Shown: positions 10,063-20,145, counted from the first letter of the stretch. The stretch is 64,000 nt of DNA from Microbacterium halophytorum (GCF_002970975.1 NZ_PNFA01000013.1:62001-126000), one strand, 5' to 3'. Program-made: numbers and translations. Notes: generated from the letters alone by a model not told the origin.

Positions 10063-10818
10063 CTACGCGACCTCGCGGCGCGCCGTGCGCCAGAGCCCGA
10101 AGCCCAACGGCGCGAGGCACCACAGCGCGACGACGGTGCCCAGCTGCGCCCAATCCTCGCCGCTCATCGATCCGGATACGAGCGGCAGCGTCGCGCCGGA
10201 CAGGTCGAGCCACGGCACGAGATCCGCGAGGGCTGGGATCATCGCGAGCACGCTCACCGCGAGCGGCAGCACGATGAACGCGACGATCGCGAGCGGGGTG
10301 CTGAGCAGAGCGAGCCCGACGCCCACGCCCAGCGCAACATAGATCGTCAGCGTCGCGACCTGGCCGAGCACGTAGCCGGCGTCGAGGGTCCAAGAGCCGT
10401 CGCCGCCGAACGCGGCGATGCCGATCAGATTGACGGCGGCGGCCGCGGCGAAGCTCGCCGCCACCAGGACCGCACCGAGCAGCAGCGCGGACGCGAGCTT
10501 CGCGATGTTCACGAGCGTCCGCCGGGGCTCGAGCGCGAAAGTGGTGAGCCCCGTGCGCTGGCTCCACTCGCTCGTTGCGGCCATGACGCCGACGAACGGA
10601 AGCAGGATCCCCCACCCGCCGGACGAGAAGTCGATGAACGCGCGCCAGGTGAGACCGTCCGGCTCGAGGATCCACAGCGGCAGGACCGCGCCGCCGATCG
10701 TGATCAGGGCGATCGCGATCAGGATCCACAGGCCCGCGCGCGTGTCGAGTTGCTTGCGCAGCTCGACGCGAGCGTGGCGGAGGAACGGGATCCGGCGGCC
10801 CGCGAGGACGTCGCTCAT
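10063..10818 (-). CDS. ABC transporter permease (ABC-2 type)
   Basis: Membrane subunit of an ABC-2-type exporter, 251 aa with about six hydrophobic segments (for example LWILIAIALITIGGAVLPLW and WGILLPFVGVMAA). The segment TSEWSQRTGLTTFALEPRR, between helices two and three, is typical of permeases annotated as ABC-2. ATG 10818 overlaps the stop of the upstream ATPase gene by 4 nt (ATGA), so the two are translationally coupled and form one transporter. The substrate is unknown; drug, lantibiotic or envelope-stress export is possible. The divergently transcribed two-component system next door may regulate it, as often seen for this arrangement. Confidence 0.8.
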   Translation of the reverse strand: MSDVLAGRRIPFLRHARVELRKQLDTRAGLWILIAIALITIGGAVLPLWILEPDGLTWRAFIDFSSGGWGILLPFVGVMAATSEWSQRTGLTTFALEPRRTLVNIAKLASALLLGAVLVAASFAAAAAVNLIGIAAFGGDGSWTLDAGYVLGQVATLTIYVALGVGVGLALLSTPLAIVAFIVLPLAVSVLAMIPALADLVPWLDLSGATLPLVSGSMSGEDWAQLGTVVALWCLAPLGFGLWRTARREVA

Positions 10819-11534
10819 GCGCTCGCCCCCTCGCGGCCCCGACCCGACGTGGCGCCGAAGAACAGGTCCTCGAGCGATCCGTCGGCGGTGAGGTCCGCCT
10901 TGGGACCCTCGGCGAGCACGCGCCCGCCTCCCATGATCACGACGTCGTCGGCGATCTGGTCGAGCTCGGCGAGCTGGTGCGACGACAGGAGCACCGTGCC
11001 GCCCTCGTCGGCGAAGCCCCGCACCAGGTCCCGCATCCATCGGATGCCGGACGGATCGAGGCCGTTCGCCGGTTCGTCCAGGATCAGCACGGCCGGGTCG
11101 GCGAGCAGGGCCTGGGCGATCCCGAGCCGCTGGCGCATGCCGAGCGAGTAACCGCCCGTGCGCCGGGCGGCCTCCTTCTTCGTCAGGCCGACGCGGTCGA
11201 TCGCCCTGTCGATCGCGTCCGGTCCGAGGCCCATCGTCATCGCGGCCAGGGCGAGCGTCTCGCGCCCCGTGCGCCCCTTGTGCATGGCGGATGCGTCGAG
11301 TAGCACCCCCACGTGGCGGCCGGGGTTCGGCACCTCCGTGAACGGCACCCCGAGGATGCGCGACTCGCCGGAGTCGGGGCGTGCGAACCCGACGAGCATT
11401 CGCATCGTCGTCGACTTGCCGGCGCCGTTCGGGCCGAGGAATCCCGTCACGCGGTAGGGCTTCGCCGTGAACGACACGCGGTCCACGGCGACGGTCGATC
11501 CGTACTTCTTGGTCAGTTCCTTCGCTTCGATCAT
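10815..11534 (-). CDS. ABC transporter ATP-binding protein
   Basis: ATPase subunit of the exporter, 239 aa. Walker A GPNGAGKST lies at residues 34-42, the ABC signature SLGMRQRLG near 134, Walker B VLILDEPANG near 155 and the switch region SSHQLAELD near 185. The sequence style (MIEAKELTKKYGSTVAVDRVSF) is that of the DRA/BcrA group, which pairs with ABC-2 permeases. It is the first gene of a two-gene operon; ATG 11534 has a GGGAG ribosome binding site a short way upstream. It is divergent from the histidine kinase gene at 11664. Confidence 0.88.
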   Translation of the reverse strand: MIEAKELTKKYGSTVAVDRVSFTAKPYRVTGFLGPNGAGKSTTMRMLVGFARPDSGESRILGVPFTEVPNPGRHVGVLLDASAMHKGRTGRETLALAAMTMGLGPDAIDRAIDRVGLTKKEAARRTGGYSLGMRQRLGIAQALLADPAVLILDEPANGLDPSGIRWMRDLVRGFADEGGTVLLSSHQLAELDQIADDVVIMGGGRVLAEGPKADLTADGSLEDLFFGATSGRGREGASA

Positions 11535-11651
11535 GCCTCAACGCTCCCGCGCGGCGGCACGGCGGCGCATCGGACCGGGGTCTCTTCCCGGTCCGCCCTT
11601 CGGTGGATGCGGTCGAGCCGAACGGGGGAGGGAACGGACCGGCCGCATCAG

Positions 11652-11657
11652 TAGGGT
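11652..11657 (+). promoter_or_regulatory. -10 element (TAGGGT) of the leaderless histidine kinase gene
   Basis: TAGGGT ends 6 nt before GTG 11664, placing the likely transcript 5' end on that codon and favouring it over ATG 11661. Confidence 0.45.
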
Positions 11658-11663
11658 CGAATG

Positions 11664-12923
11664 GTGACGACAGCGCCCGCACGGATCGAGTACGCGACAG
11701 GAGCGCGCCTCGGAACCTGGTCGCGCGTCTGGCGCTACCTCGTGGTGGTCGCGTCAGGGCTGTTCGCGTGGGTGATCGGCTACGGCTTCGTGGCGACCGA
11801 GATCGAGACGACGAACGCGTCGGATGCGGCCTCCGCCGCGCTCTTCGGGCTGGCGCTGCTCGACGCCGTGGTCTTCGTCGTCGCGACGTTCCTACTGCCG
11901 CTGCGCCGACGAGCGCCTGCGGTCATCGCGATCACGACCTCGCTGCTCGGCGCGGTCTCCGCGATGACGTACGCGGGGCCGGCACAGCTCGCCGCGGTCT
12001 CGAACGCGACCCACCGGCGGTGGGCGCCGATCGTCGCCAACACCGTCGCGATGGTCGGGGCGGCGTGCGCCTACGAGTACCTCATCCCCGGGGTCGCCCT
12101 GGAGCCGGTCTCGTTCTGGATCCTGCTCCCCGTGGTGATCATCGCCGCCATCGTCCCCGTGACGTTCGGCCTCTACATCGGCGCCCGGCGCGCCCTGCTG
12201 TCGTCCCTGCACGACCGCGCCGTCGAAGCCGAGCACGAGCGCGAGCTGCAGGTCAGGGCGGCCCAGGCCGGTGAGCGCACCCGGATCGCCCGCGAGATGC
12301 ACGATGTGCTCGCGCACCGCATCTCGCTCGTCGCGATGCACGCGGGCGCGCTCACGCACCGCGAGGACCTCACCCGCGACGAGACGCGGCGCACCGCCGT
12401 GCTCGTACAGGACAACGCCCGCCTGGCGATGGCGGAGCTGCGCCAGGTGCTCGGCGTGCTGAAGGCGCCGGACGGGGGCGTCGAGGCACCGCAGCCGACC
12501 CTCGCCGCACTGCCCGCCCTGTTCGACGAGGCGCGGTCGGCGGGGGCATCGATCGACGGGGAGGGACCGTTCGCGGTCGTCGGGGCCGAGGACGCCGAGC
12601 GGGAGCAGCCGCCCGACCTCGTCTCCCGCACCGCATTCCGCGTCGTGCAGGAGGCGCTGACGAACGCCCGCAAGCACGCTCCGGGCGCACCGATCCGCGT
12701 GCGCATCGGCGGGCGTCCCGGCGGACTCCTGGCGGTCGAGGTGACGAACGGCTCGCCGGGCCGCGCTCCCGGCCCCGCGGGCGTCGGCGGTGCGGGCATG
12801 GGGCTCGCGGGGCTCGCCGAGCGCGTCGGCCTCGCGGGAGGCACGATCGACTACGGTCCGAACGGGAAGAACGGATTCGCGGTGCGCGCGTGGCTGCCCT
12901 GGGGAGAGAGCACGGATGACTGA
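11664..12923 (+). CDS. NarL-type sensor histidine kinase
   Basis: Membrane sensor kinase, 419 aa. Four to five hydrophobic helices (residues about 20-170) form the sensor part with no large extracellular loop, as in intramembrane-sensing kinases. The HisKA_3 dimerisation domain follows, with the H-box ERTRIAREMHDVLAHR and phospho-acceptor His213. The HATPase_c domain holds the N-box VVQEALTNARKHAPG and the glycine-rich GAGMGLAGLAERV. It overlaps its response regulator gene by 8 nt, so the pair is co-translated. Divergence from an ABC exporter suggests a stress-responsive export module. GTG 11664 is chosen because TAGGGT sits 6 nt upstream; ATG 11661 is the in-frame alternative. Confidence 0.9.
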   Translation: MTTAPARIEYATGARLGTWSRVWRYLVVVASGLFAWVIGYGFVATEIETTNASDAASAALFGLALLDAVVFVVATFLLPLRRRAPAVIAITTSLLGAVSAMTYAGPAQLAAVSNATHRRWAPIVANTVAMVGAACAYEYLIPGVALEPVSFWILLPVVIIAAIVPVTFGLYIGARRALLSSLHDRAVEAEHERELQVRAAQAGERTRIAREMHDVLAHRISLVAMHAGALTHREDLTRDETRRTAVLVQDNARLAMAELRQVLGVLKAPDGGVEAPQPTLAALPALFDEARSAGASIDGEGPFAVVGAEDAEREQPPDLVSRTAFRVVQEALTNARKHAPGAPIRVRIGGRPGGLLAVEVTNGSPGRAPGPAGVGGAGMGLAGLAERVGLAGGTIDYGPNGKNGFAVRAWLPWGESTDD

Positions 12924-13569
12924 CGCGATCAGGGTCGTGGTCGTCGACGACGACCCGCTCGTGCGTGCGGGCCTGACGATGATGCTCGGCGGCGACCAGG
13001 GCATCGATGTCGTCGCGGAGGCCGCGAATGGCCGGGAGGGCGTCGACCTCGTCGCGCGCGAGCGTCCGCACATTGCCCTCATGGACATCCGGATGCCCGT
13101 GCTCGACGGCCTGGCCGCGGTGCGCGAGATCTCGGCCAGCGGGTCCGCGACGCGCGTCATCGTGCTGACGACGTTCGACGCAGACGACATGGTGCTCGCG
13201 GCGCTGCGGGACGGCGCGGCGGGGTTCCTGCTGAAGGACACGCCTCCCGCCGACCTCGTCGACGCGGTCAGGCGCGTCGCACGGGGCGAGCCGATGCTCT
13301 CGCCGAGCGTGACGCATCAGCTGATCGCCGCGGCGACGAGGGCGCACGCCCCGTCCGGCGACGCCCGCGCGCTCGTGGAGTCGCTGACCGAGCGCGAACG
13401 CGAGGTCGCCGCGGCCGTCGCACGGGGCCTGTCGAACTCCGAGATCGCCGCCGAGCTCTTCATCGGCGTCGCGACCGTGAAGACCCACATCGGCCACCTC
13501 TTCGCGAAGTTCGCCGCCGACAACCGGGTGCAGCTCGCGCGCCGGGTCTACGAGGCCGGGCTGCGGTAG
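12916..13569 (+). CDS. NarL/FixJ-family response regulator
   Basis: Partner of the overlapping kinase, 217 aa. The receiver domain (1-120) has the acidic pair DDD at 11-13, phospho-acceptor Asp57 in LMDIRMP, the Thr of LTTFD and the Lys of LLKDTPP. A LuxR-type helix-turn-helix (about 150-210) carries LTEREREVAAAVARGLSNSE and VKTHIGHLFAKF. It likely activates the neighbouring exporter or itself. ATG 12916 gives a full-length receiver start (MTDAIRVVVVDDD) inside the end of the kinase gene. Confidence 0.92.
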   Translation: MTDAIRVVVVDDDPLVRAGLTMMLGGDQGIDVVAEAANGREGVDLVARERPHIALMDIRMPVLDGLAAVREISASGSATRVIVLTTFDADDMVLAALRDGAAGFLLKDTPPADLVDAVRRVARGEPMLSPSVTHQLIAAATRAHAPSGDARALVESLTEREREVAAAVARGLSNSEIAAELFIGVATVKTHIGHLFAKFAADNRVQLARRVYEAGLR

Positions 13570-13733
13570 GCGAGGGGCCCGGCGAATGCACGGTGTGCGG
13601 GGCGCGGAGAGGGACACAGCCGCCGGGACGGGGTAGAGTGTCGGCGCACCAGCGCCATGGCGGCGCTCCGTCCCGCCTGCCGCAGTGCGCCATCATCCGC
13701 GCCGTGGCGGGCGATCCACGAGATCGGACATCC

Positions 13734-15152
13734 ATGTCAGACACGCTTCCCTCCCGCATCAGCGGGCGGGTCATCGGAATCGCGATCGCGGCGGCCCTCG
13801 GCGGCTTCCTCTTCGGCTACGACACCTCCGTGATCAACGGCGCCGTCGACGCGCTCTCGTCGGAGTTCGCGCTCGGCTCCGCGCTGCAGGGCTTCGCGGT
13901 GTCGATCGCGCTCCTCGGGTGCGCTGTCGGCGCCTGGTTCGCCGGCAGCATCGCGAACCGATTCGGCCGCGTTCCCGTGATGGTGGTCGCCGCCGTCCTC
14001 TTCTTGATCTCGGCGATCGGCTCCGGGCTCGCGTTCGGTGTCGTCGATCTGATGATCTGGCGCGCCGTCGGCGGCCTCGGCGTCGGCGCCGCGTCCGTGA
14101 TCGCGCCCGCATACATCGCGGAGGTCTCGCCCGCCCGCGTCCGCGGCCGCCTCGGGTCGTTGCAGCAGCTCGCGATCGTGCTCGGCATCTTCGCCGCCCT
14201 GCTCACGAACGCCGTTCTCGCCGCATCGTCCGGCGGTGCCGCCGAGGCGTATTGGTTCGGCATCGAGACCTGGCGCTGGATGTTCATGGCCGAGGCCGTT
14301 CCCGCACTCGTCTACGGCATCCTCGCGTTCCGCCTGCCGGAATCGCCGCGCTACCTCGTGCACAAGGGCGATATCGATGGCGCTTCGCGCGTTCTGCTGG
14401 ATTTCACGGGCGAGCCGGACGTCAATACCAGGGTGGTCCAGATCCGGGAATCGCTGCACGACGAGAAGAACGAGTCGCTGCGCGACCTGCGCGGTCGCAC
14501 GCTCGGGTTGCGTCCCATCGTCTGGGTCGGCATTCTGCTGAGCGTCTTCCAGCAGTTCGTCGGCATCAACGTCATCTTCTACTACTCGACGACGCTGTGG
14601 CGCTCCGTCGGCTTCAGCGAGGACAGCGCGCTGATGACGAGCGTCATCACTTCGGTGACCAACATCGTGGTCACGATCGTCGCGATCCTCCTCGTGGACA
14701 GGGTGGGCCGGAAGGCGCTGCTGATCGCGGGCTCGATCATCATGACGATCGCATTGGGCATCATGGCCGTCGCGTTCTCGTTCGCCGACCTCGTCACGGC
14801 CGCCGACGGCACCACGACCGCCTCCCTCGAAGCGCCGTGGTCGGTGATCGCCCTGATCGCAGCGAACCTGTTCGTCGTCGGCTTCGGCGCGACCTGGGGC
14901 CCGATCGTCTGGGTGCTGCTCGGCGAGATGTTCCCGAACCGCATCCGTGCGAGCGCACTCGCCGTCGCGGCCGCGGCCCAGTGGGTTGCGAACTTCGCGG
15001 TGTCGACCACCTTCCCGTGGCTCAGCGACATCTCGCTCAGCCTCGCCTATGGCCTCTACGCCGGGTTCAGCGCGCTGTCGTTGGTGTTCGTGATCTCCAA
15101 GGTGCGCGAGACGAAGGGCAAAGAGCTGGAGGACATGCCCGACGACGACTGA
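13734..15152 (+). CDS. MFS sugar porter (sugar:H+ symporter)
   Basis: Major facilitator superfamily sugar transporter, 472 aa, 12 membrane helices. Sugar-porter motifs are present: FLFGYDTSVINGA in helix 1, NRFGR between helices 2 and 3, RAVGGLGVGAASVIAPAYIAE, ETWRWMF, PESPRYLVHKG at the end of the first half, and the helix 7 sugar-binding QQFVGINVIFYYS. The class includes XylE, GalP and AraE; which sugar is not resolved. ATG 13734 follows a leader of about 90 nt if TAGAGT at 13635 is the -10 box. No sugar catabolic genes are adjacent. Confidence 0.9.
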   Translation: MSDTLPSRISGRVIGIAIAAALGGFLFGYDTSVINGAVDALSSEFALGSALQGFAVSIALLGCAVGAWFAGSIANRFGRVPVMVVAAVLFLISAIGSGLAFGVVDLMIWRAVGGLGVGAASVIAPAYIAEVSPARVRGRLGSLQQLAIVLGIFAALLTNAVLAASSGGAAEAYWFGIETWRWMFMAEAVPALVYGILAFRLPESPRYLVHKGDIDGASRVLLDFTGEPDVNTRVVQIRESLHDEKNESLRDLRGRTLGLRPIVWVGILLSVFQQFVGINVIFYYSTTLWRSVGFSEDSALMTSVITSVTNIVVTIVAILLVDRVGRKALLIAGSIIMTIALGIMAVAFSFADLVTAADGTTTASLEAPWSVIALIAANLFVVGFGATWGPIVWVLLGEMFPNRIRASALAVAAAAQWVANFAVSTTFPWLSDISLSLAYGLYAGFSALSLVFVISKVRETKGKELEDMPDDD

Positions 15153-15167
15153 CCCTCGCGCTTCGTG

Positions 15168-15195
15168 GGGCCGCGGGTGTGAGCAGCCGCGGCCC
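15168..15195 (+). terminator. Hairpin after the MFS gene
   Basis: A 9-bp perfect stem (15168-15176 with 15187-15195) with a 10-nt loop begins 15 nt after the stop. There is no T tract. Confidence 0.45.
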
Positions 15196-15284
15196 TGCTG
15201 CATGGGCGTGGCAGCGCCGACGTTGCCAGGGAGATCGCAGGTGGGCTCGGGTGTGTCGCGCGGGGGCGCCGAGGTGCGCGCGCA

Positions 15285-15290
15285 TAGCCT
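15285..15290 (+). promoter_or_regulatory. Putative -10 element (TAGCCT) of ftsEX
   Basis: TAGCCT lies 9 nt before ATG 15300, implying a leader of only a few nucleotides. Confidence 0.35.
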
Positions 15291-15299
15291 GGGTACGCC

Positions 15300-16291
<992 letters not shown>

Positions 16292-16295
<4 letters not shown>

Positions 16296-17209
16296 ACATC
16301 GGCCTCATCCTCGGCGAAGCCTTCTCCGGCCTGCGCCGCAACCTCTCGATGGTCGTGTCGGTCATCCTGGTGACGTTCGTCTCCCTGACCTTCGTCGGTG
16401 CCGCGATCCTGATGCAGGCGCAGGTCTCGACGATGCGCGACTACTTCCAGGACCGCGCGCAGGTCGACATCTACCTCTGCTCCGACATCTCGTCCACGGA
16501 CACCTGCGTCGACGGGTCCGCGACGGACGAGCAGGTCGCCGAGGTCGAGGCGATGCTCGACGCCGACACGCTCAACCCCCTGATCCAGGACTACACCTTC
16601 GAGTCGCAGGCCGACGCCTACGCGGCCTACGTCGAGAACTTCCCCGAGCAGGCCGAGAGCCTGAACGAGGAATGGACGAACGCGGTGTTCCACATCACGC
16701 TCGTCGCGCCGGACGACCCCGCCAACGCCGAGGCCGTCGTCGAGGCGTTCAGCGACGTCGACGGCGTCGAAGAGGTCTCGAACCAGATGGCCTACCTGCA
16801 GCCGCTGTTCTCGGCGCTCGCGATCGCGACGTACATCGCGGTCGGCATCGCCGCGCTCATGCTGATCTCCGCCGTGCTGCTGATCGGAACGACCATCCGC
16901 CTGTCCGCGTACGCGCGGCGGCGCGAGGTCGGCATCATGCGCCTGGTCGGTGCCTCGAACCGCGCGATCCAGACGCCGTTCGTCCTCGAGGGCGTCATCG
17001 CGTCGCTCATCGGGTCGATCTTCGCCAGCGGCGCGATCATCGCGATGGTGCACTTCGGGGTGAGCGGCTATCTCGCCGACCGGATGGGTCCCGTCCCGTG
17101 GGTCGGAATGCAGGAGGCGATCTGGGTGGTCGCCGTCGTGATCGTACTCGGCGTGGTGCTCGCCTGGGTCTCCGCGGGCATCGCCATCCGCCGCTGGCTC
17201 CGGACCTGA
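16292..17209 (+). CDS. ftsX: Cell division protein FtsX
   Basis: Membrane partner of FtsE, 305 aa, four helices with a large extracellular domain between helices 1 and 2 (about residues 45-170). That domain contains a Cys pair, in YLCSD and STDTCVD, as is common in actinobacterial FtsX, where it contacts cell-wall hydrolases. The C-terminal FtsX core reads [19 protein letters not shown] and [12 protein letters not shown]. Start GTG 16292 overlaps the end of ftsE. smpB follows after 96 bp, as in many actinobacteria. Confidence 0.95.
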
Positions 17210-17263
17210 CTCGCGCCTGAGCACGCGATTGAGCGTCGCAGGAGCGCACCTCCGAGCACAGGG

Positions 17264-17269
17264 TAGGAT
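17264..17269 (+). promoter_or_regulatory. Putative -10 element (TAGGAT) of smpB
   Basis: TAGGAT would start a leader of about 30 nt that contains the GGGGAGG ribosome binding site of smpB. Confidence 0.4.
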
Positions 17270-17305
17270 GGTGGGCTGGCCGTTGGGAGCGCCGGGGAGG
17301 CTGGA

Positions 17306-17803
17306 ATGGCGAAGAAGCAGAAGAAGTCCGCACAGGATCCGAATCAGCGGACCGTCGCGGTCAATCGGCGCGCCCGTCACGAGTACGAGATCGAGAAGAC
17401 CTACGAGGCGGGGCTCGTGCTGCAGGGCACCGAGGTCAAGTCGCTGCGGGAGGGCCATGCCAACCTCACCGACGGCTACGCGTACATCGACCGCGGCGAG
17501 GCCTGGCTCGATCAGGTGAACATCCCGCAGTACTCCAACGGCACGTGGACGAACCACGCGGCCAAGCGCAACCGCAAGCTCCTCCTGCACAAAGACGAGA
17601 TCGCCAAGCTCAGCCACAAGGCCGCAGCGGGCGGCTACACGCTCGTGCCGCTGAAGCTGTACTTCGTCGACGGTCGTGCGAAGGTCGAGATCGGTGTCGC
17701 CAAGGGCAAGACGCAGTACGACAAGCGCCAGACTCTGCGGGAGCGGCAGGACAAGCGCGACGCCGAGCGCGCCATGCGCACGCGCAACCGGATGGGCGAG
17801 TAG
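17306..17803 (+). CDS. smpB: SsrA-binding protein SmpB
   Basis: tmRNA-binding protein for trans-translation rescue of stalled ribosomes, 165 aa. Conserved blocks include the [24 protein letters not shown] start, [19 protein letters not shown], the middle block [13 protein letters not shown], and the basic C-terminal tail ([19 protein letters not shown]) that enters the decoding site. A good ribosome binding site (GGGGAGG) precedes ATG 17306. The ssrA tmRNA gene is not next to it in this window. Confidence 0.97.
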   Translation: MAKKQKKSAQDPNQRTVAVNRRARHEYEIEKTYEAGLVLQGTEVKSLREGHANLTDGYAYIDRGEAWLDQVNIPQYSNGTWTNHAAKRNRKLLLHKDEIAKLSHKAAAGGYTLVPLKLYFVDGRAKVEIGVAKGKTQYDKRQTLRERQDKRDAERAMRTRNRMGE

Positions 17804-17810
17804 CGCCCGC

Positions 17811-17834
17811 GGCGACCCGCACGGCGGGTTCGCC
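17811..17834 (+). terminator. Weak hairpin after smpB
   Basis: A 10-bp stem with one bulge and a 3-nt loop lies 8-31 nt after the stop codon. There is no T tract. Confidence 0.3.
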
Positions 17835-17871
17835 CATCCACAGGCACGAACGCCACCCCCGCGGGGCCGCC

Positions 17872-17877
17872 TAGCCT
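17872..17877 (+). promoter_or_regulatory. -10 element (TAGCCT) of the leaderless prepilin peptidase gene
   Basis: TAGCCT ends 6 nt before ATG 17884, which has no ribosome binding site. Confidence 0.45.
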
Positions 17878-17883
17878 GACGGC

Positions 17884-18345
17884 ATGGAACGGATGCTCGA
17901 GGTGCTCGCGCACGCGGCCTTCGCGCTCGCGGCACTCGCGATCATCCGGAGCGACATGCTCGAGCACCGCATCCCGAATCGTGTCGTACTGCCGGCGACG
18001 GCCGCCGTCGCGGTGCTGCTGGCGGGCGCGGCCGAGACCGGCGCGGGGGCGGAGCCGCTCGTTCGGGGAGCGCTCGGCGCGGGCCTGCTCGGCGGGTTCT
18101 ACCTCGTGCTGTGGGGCGCGGGGCGCGGAATGGGCGGCGGCGACGTCAAGCTCGCCCTGCTCGTCGGACTGCTGACCGCCTGGCACGGGTGGGGTGCGTT
18201 CGCCGTGGGCGCGGCGGCGGCCTTCGTCCTCGGCGGCGGGGCCGCCCTCGCGCTCGTCGCCGCCCGCAGGGCCCGACGCGAGACGCGCATCGCGTTCGGC
18301 CCGTTCATGCTCCTCGGGGCATGCGTCGGGCCGCTTCTCGCGTGA
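17884..18345 (+). CDS. A24-family prepilin peptidase-like membrane protein
   Basis: Small membrane aspartyl protease of the type IV prepilin peptidase family, 153 aa, about five to six helices. Both catalytic aspartates are recognisable: the first in RSDMLEHRIPN (residue about 23) and the second in the GGGDVK motif (about 85). The protein is the short actinobacterial form without the N-methyltransferase domain found in PilD. No pilin, pilus ATPase or Tad genes are adjacent, so its substrate would be encoded elsewhere. It is probably leaderless. Confidence 0.8.
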   Translation: MERMLEVLAHAAFALAALAIIRSDMLEHRIPNRVVLPATAAVAVLLAGAAETGAGAEPLVRGALGAGLLGGFYLVLWGAGRGMGGGDVKLALLVGLLTAWHGWGAFAVGAAAAFVLGGGAALALVAARRARRETRIAFGPFMLLGACVGPLLA

Positions 18346-18420
18346 ACCCTCGCGGCGCGCTGCGGCTCGCGCATCAGCGGCGGCCCGGCGCGCGCCCGCT
18401 CCCCGGCGCAGGGCGCCCGG

Positions 18421-18426
18421 TAGCGT
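18421..18426 (+). promoter_or_regulatory. -10 element (TAGCGT) of the leaderless YihY/BrkB gene
   Basis: TAGCGT ends 6 nt before GTG 18433 and supports that start. Confidence 0.4.
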
Positions 18427-18432
18427 GGGGGC

Positions 18433-19503
18433 GTGGGGAAGATCCTGGACACCGTCGGCGCGATCATCGCGTGGGGCCTGAAGCTGCGGCTCGCGCGCGC
18501 CGTGCTGATGTACACCGACGCCCACGGCACGCTGCTCGCGGCGGCGATCACGTACCGGATGCTTTTCGCCGTGTTCGCGGCGGTGTTCCTGGGCTTCTCG
18601 TTCGCGTCGCTCTGGATCGCCGGCCGCGACGACTTGTGGGAGGCGATGATCCAGTCGATCGACCAGCTCGTACCAGGGCTCGTCGGGACCGACGGCAGCG
18701 CGCTCATCGACGTCTCCGAGATCACGACGCTGAGCACCGGTTTCACGGTGGCGAGCATTGCCGCCGTCGTCGCCCTGCTCTGGGCCCTCGTCAGCGCCGT
18801 CGGCAACCTCCGCCTGTCGCTGCGGGCCATCACGGGCAGCAACCCGTCGGAATCGATGGTGATCACGCGCCTGCTCGACCTGCTGTTCGCGCTGTCGATC
18901 GGGGTCCTGATCGCCGGGAGCACCGTGCTGACGTTCCTCGGCATGACGTTCACCGACAACGTCCTCGGGTGGCTCGGGCTCGATGCCGGCGGCGTATCCG
19001 GGGTCGTCACGATGATCGGCACGGTCCTCGTGACCTACATCATCGACGCCGTCATCATCGCCTGGCTGTTCTGGCTGCAGTCGGGCGTCAAGGTGTCGGT
19101 GCGCACGCTCCTGCCGGGCTCCCTGCTCGGCGCGATCGGCCTGGTCGCCCTGCAGCAGCTGTCCAGCCTGTTCGCGGGCGGCGCCCCGTCGAATCCGCTG
19201 CTGACCTCGTTCGCCTCGCTCATCGCGCTGCTTCTGTGGTTCAACCTCTCGGCACAGGTCGTGCTGATCTCGAGCGCCTTCATCGCGCTCACGGTCGAGG
19301 AGAACGAGGAGCGCGTCGCCGCTCGCTACGGTGCGGAGACCCTGAAACAGCGCGCCGTGCGGGCGGCGGAGCGCGAGGTGCGCGTCTCGGTCGACGCGCT
19401 CAAGGCCGCGCGCGAGGCCGAGGCCGAGGAGCGGCGCCGCATCAACGAGCGCCGCGCGAAGGCGGCTGCGAGCGCCGCAACGACAGGCGAGGAGCGTCGA
19501 TAG
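18433..19503 (+). CDS. YihY/virulence factor BrkB family membrane protein
   Basis: Polytopic membrane protein, 356 aa, six hydrophobic segments between residues about 35 and 280. Family hallmarks are visible: AAAITYRMLFAVFAAVFLGF near the start, the conserved ALLWALVSAVGNLR stretch, and LLWFNLSAQVVLISSAFIAL near the last helix. The C-terminal 75 residues form a charged helix rich in Arg, Glu and Ala. The function of the family is unsettled; BrkB was once linked to serum resistance, and older annotation as RNase BN is wrong. Its TAG stop codon forms part of the -10 box of the next gene. Confidence 0.85.
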   Translation: MGKILDTVGAIIAWGLKLRLARAVLMYTDAHGTLLAAAITYRMLFAVFAAVFLGFSFASLWIAGRDDLWEAMIQSIDQLVPGLVGTDGSALIDVSEITTLSTGFTVASIAAVVALLWALVSAVGNLRLSLRAITGSNPSESMVITRLLDLLFALSIGVLIAGSTVLTFLGMTFTDNVLGWLGLDAGGVSGVVTMIGTVLVTYIIDAVIIAWLFWLQSGVKVSVRTLLPGSLLGAIGLVALQQLSSLFAGGAPSNPLLTSFASLIALLLWFNLSAQVVLISSAFIALTVEENEERVAARYGAETLKQRAVRAAEREVRVSVDALKAAREAEAEERRRINERRAKAAASAATTGEERR

Positions 19504-19506
19504 ACT
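19501..19506 (+). promoter_or_regulatory. -10 element (TAGACT) overlapping the upstream stop codon, for the CYTH gene
   Basis: The first three bases are the TAG stop of the YihY/BrkB gene. ATG 19513 follows after 6 nt, giving a leaderless start. Confidence 0.45.
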
Positions 19507-19512
19507 CGACGC

Positions 19513-20145
19513 ATGGCCGCAACCCCGCAGGCCGAGCCGTCGCGCTCGGTCGAGATCGAGAAGAAGTTCGACGTCGACGAGGGCACGCCGCTGCCGAACT
19601 GGGGCGGCATCCCCGGTGTCGCGTCGGTCTCGCCCGGTGAGGCGCGCCACCTCGACGCGATGTACCTCGACACGACCGACGCGGCGCTCGCGCGGGCGGG
19701 CGTCGCCGTGCGCCGGCGGACGGGGGGCCCGGATGCCGGGTGGCACATCAAGGGGCCGCTCGTCGACGGCGGGCGCACCGAGCTCGGTTGGCCGCTCGGC
19801 GAGGGCGATCGGGCCCCGGATGCCCTGCTCGCCGAGATCGCGCCGTGGGCGACCGAGCCGCTCGAGCCCCTCGCGCGCATCGTGAACGACCGCACGGCGT
19901 ACGAACTGCGCGACGAGGAAGGGCACGTCGTCGCGGAGTTCGTCGACGACCGGGTGCGGGCCACCGACCTGCGCTCCGGCGTCGACCGCGCATGGGCCGA
20001 GTGGGAGATCGAGCTCGGCCCCGCCGGCCCGCAGGAACCGGCGGCCCGGGACGCGTTCTTCGCGGCCGTCGCGGCGGCCGCAGAGGAGGCGGGCGCCCGC
20101 CCCGCCGCTTCCGCCTCGAAGCTCGCGCGCGCCCTCGGGCGCTGA
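19513..20145 (+). CDS. CYTH domain protein (triphosphate tunnel metalloenzyme)
   Basis: CYTH superfamily, 210 aa, cytoplasmic. The signature ExExK appears as VEIEKKFDV near residue 15, followed by alternating acidic and basic strands typical of the triphosphate tunnel (MYLDTTD, AVRRRTGG, WHIKGP, ELGWPLGE, RTAYELRD, VAEFVDDRV, WAEWEIELG). Members hydrolyse tripolyphosphate or thiamine triphosphate, or make cAMP; the substrate cannot be assigned here. No CHAD domain is fused. The gene probably produces a leaderless mRNA. Confidence 0.85.
   Translation: MAATPQAEPSRSVEIEKKFDVDEGTPLPNWGGIPGVASVSPGEARHLDAMYLDTTDAALARAGVAVRRRTGGPDAGWHIKGPLVDGGRTELGWPLGEGDRAPDALLAEIAPWATEPLEPLARIVNDRTAYELRDEEGHVVAEFVDDRVRATDLRSGVDRAWAEWEIELGPAGPQEPAARDAFFAAVAAAAEEAGARPAASASKLARALGR

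Noticed and set aside
17804..17883. Possible ssrA tmRNA after smpB
   Set aside because: The gap is only 80 bp and shows no tRNA-like ends; tmRNA is about 350 nt or longer.
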